From the NCBI RefSeq assembly GCF_001672915.1, contig NZ_LZKR01000117.1, positions 33,732 through 97,731 of the forward strand: 64,000 bases of DNA, read 5' to 3'. The notes under the pieces are model-generated. The model did no database searches. It was not told the DNA's origin and saw only the letters and a program-made list of their open reading frames with translations. The position numbers were made by a program, and so were the translations under genes. This document shows positions 63,215 through 64,000 of this stretch, in pieces; position 1 is the first letter of the stretch, and every line of letters begins with the position of its first letter. This DNA is from Mycobacterium sp. 1245805.9. GTDB taxonomy: Bacteria; Actinomycetota; Actinomycetes; Mycobacteriales; Mycobacteriaceae.

Positions 63215-63904
63215 CTACATGGCGAACACACGGCGCAGCGACTGGGCGTGCAGTGCCCGGTTCTCCTCGGAGACAACCCAATCGGGAACGAGGGAATCGA
63301 ATCCGTTGAATGTCGCTGCGATCACGTGCAATTCGGTGTGGACGTAGGCATGCAGTAGCCGGTTGGCGTAGTCGATGGCTTCGTCGCGGCACGGATCGAT
63401 CTCGGAGCAACTGATGAACGTGGGTGGCAGGCCCTCGAGGTTGGCTCGATGCGCGGGAACGTATTGGCCGCTCGCGGCGGTGTGGCCGAGGTAGTGGCCC
63501 CAGGCCCGGCTCACGGCCGGACCGTTGAGACCCGGCGTGCGCTGGAACTCGCGCCGCGACGGGGTGGCATCGGAATCGAGCATCGGCTGGTGCAGGATCT
63601 GCACCAGCACCGGCGGGCCCTCCTCGTCGAACACGCGCTGAGCCAGGCTCGCGACCAGCGCCGCACCCGCGTCCCGTCCCATCACCGCGATGCGGGCGGC
63701 GTCGACGTCCAGCTCGGCGCAGTTGTCCACGGCGTAGCGCAAGGCCGCATCGACGTCGTCCAACGCTGCCGGACACGGGTTTTCGGGTGCGAGCCGGTAG
63801 TCGACCGAGACCACAAGGCAATCGGCGGCACGGGATCCCGGGTGCCCCTGGTGGTATACGCCCACGGCGGCGGCTTCGTGACGGGAAACCTGGACACCGA
63901 CCAC
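63215..63904 (-). pseudogene. 5'-truncated alpha/beta-hydrolase (LipH-type) remnant
   Basis: An open frame of 229 codons. Family sequence begins only at RAADCLVVSVDYRLAPENPCPAA. The first 24 residues are the antisense of another esterase fragment, so the native N-terminus, with the HGGG oxyanion-hole motif, is missing. The nucleophile elbow, normally GDSAG, reads GRDAG, with Asp (codon 63671-63673) in place of Ser. The late HGF motif reads NGF (Asn codon 63305-63307). DPCRDEAIDYANRL retains the acid residue. A truncated, catalytically dead esterase is the simplest reading. It could still be expressed as a pseudoenzyme if it has another upstream exon-like start, which I do not see. Confidence 0.6.
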
Positions 63905-63996
63905 GCGCAGTGCGTGGAGCTGGCCCGTGCCGCCGATTGCCTTGTGGTCTCGGTCGACTACCGGCTCGCACCCGAAAACCCGTGTCCGGCAGCGTT
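63762..63996. repeat. 73-bp perfect inverted repeat joining two esterase fragments
   Basis: Left arm 63762-63834 and right arm 63924-63996 are exact reverse complements, 73 bp each, separated by 89 bp. Both arms code, on opposite strands, for the same RAADCLVVSVDYRLAPENPCPAA segment. Sequence diverges immediately outside each arm. Confidence 0.92.
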
Positions 63997-64000
63997 CGAG
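63842..64000 (+). pseudogene. Esterase fragment on the plus strand (runs off window)
   Basis: Reading right from 63842: VPLVVYAHGGGFVTGN, then LDTDHAQCVELARAADCLVVSVDYRLAPENPCPAAFE up to the window edge. This is the front half of a hormone-sensitive-lipase-type esterase, with the HGGG oxyanion-hole motif. The sequence before it in frame is the antisense of the other fragment, so its own N-terminus is missing. It may continue as a second esterase gene beyond 64000. Confidence 0.55.

Overview
The window is chromosomal DNA from a Mycobacterium, most likely a slow-growing non-tuberculous species. It is GC-rich and compact. It carries a type I fas-acpS operon, MmpS/MmpL transporters, LdtB, an Eis-like acetyltransferase, Mce-associated proteins and an Rv1364c-type sigma-factor regulator. 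From position 1 to about 32.5 kb the gene order follows the M. tuberculosis Rv2508c-Rv2525c segment as I remember it: UMF1 permease, SDR, DUF853 ATPase, orn, ldtB/lppS, DUF3618 protein, bcp, M20 peptidase, acpS, fas, DUF1906 protein. Rv numbers are recalled, not searched.

Layout. (1) 1-6.6 kb: conserved backbone interrupted at 1141-4133 by a lower-GC two-gene insertion, an AlbA_2/Schlafen-type protein and a protein with an RX4H (HEPN-like) motif. The insertion sits between the convergent SDR and DUF853 genes and is a candidate defence module. orn is followed by tRNA-His and a strong terminator. (2) 6.6-20.2 kb: cell-envelope genes (LdtB, two MmpL transporters, an MmpS, a DMT transporter, small membrane or secreted proteins), an Eis-like GNAT, tRNA-Lys and Bcp. 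(3) 20.2-32.5 kb: fatty-acid synthesis (fas, acpS), an M20 peptidase and a Tat-exported DUF1906 protein. (4) 32.5-56.9 kb: a catabolic cluster. It holds a MerR regulator with a textbook operator facing a Rieske oxygenase, a CrtC-like protein, ALDH, a four-gene MaoC/SnoaL operon, a KshA-like Rieske oxygenase with an acyl-CoA ligase, a P450, a ferredoxin, a tandem CaiB/BaiF CoA-transferase, GntR, SDR, an F420-type oxidoreductase, a five-gene FadE x4 + FadD operon, a TetR-thioesterase fusion and an amidohydrolase. (5) 56.9-63.2 kb: an Rv1364c-like regulator and the Rv1363c/Rv1362c-like Mce-associated pair, separated by an inserted pair of FadE genes. (6) 63.2-64 kb: head-to-head remnants of esterase genes joined by a 73-bp perfect inverted repeat.

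How the genes may work together. The cluster in (4) has the parts list for oxygenase attack on a hydrophobic, probably cyclic, substrate (P450, ferredoxin, two Rieske oxygenases), CoA activation (two ligases and a CoA-transferase), and beta-oxidation (four FadE proteins, a MaoC pair, SDR, ALDH). The substrate cannot be read from the sequence. Recurrent promoter motifs suggest co-regulation: GCTAnnnTAGC-like 11-mers at four promoters and GGTAAC/GTTACC half-sites at others.

Starts were chosen from Shine-Dalgarno spacing, overlaps with upstream stops and remembered family lengths. Long open frames antisense to fas and the mmpL genes were treated as coding shadows.
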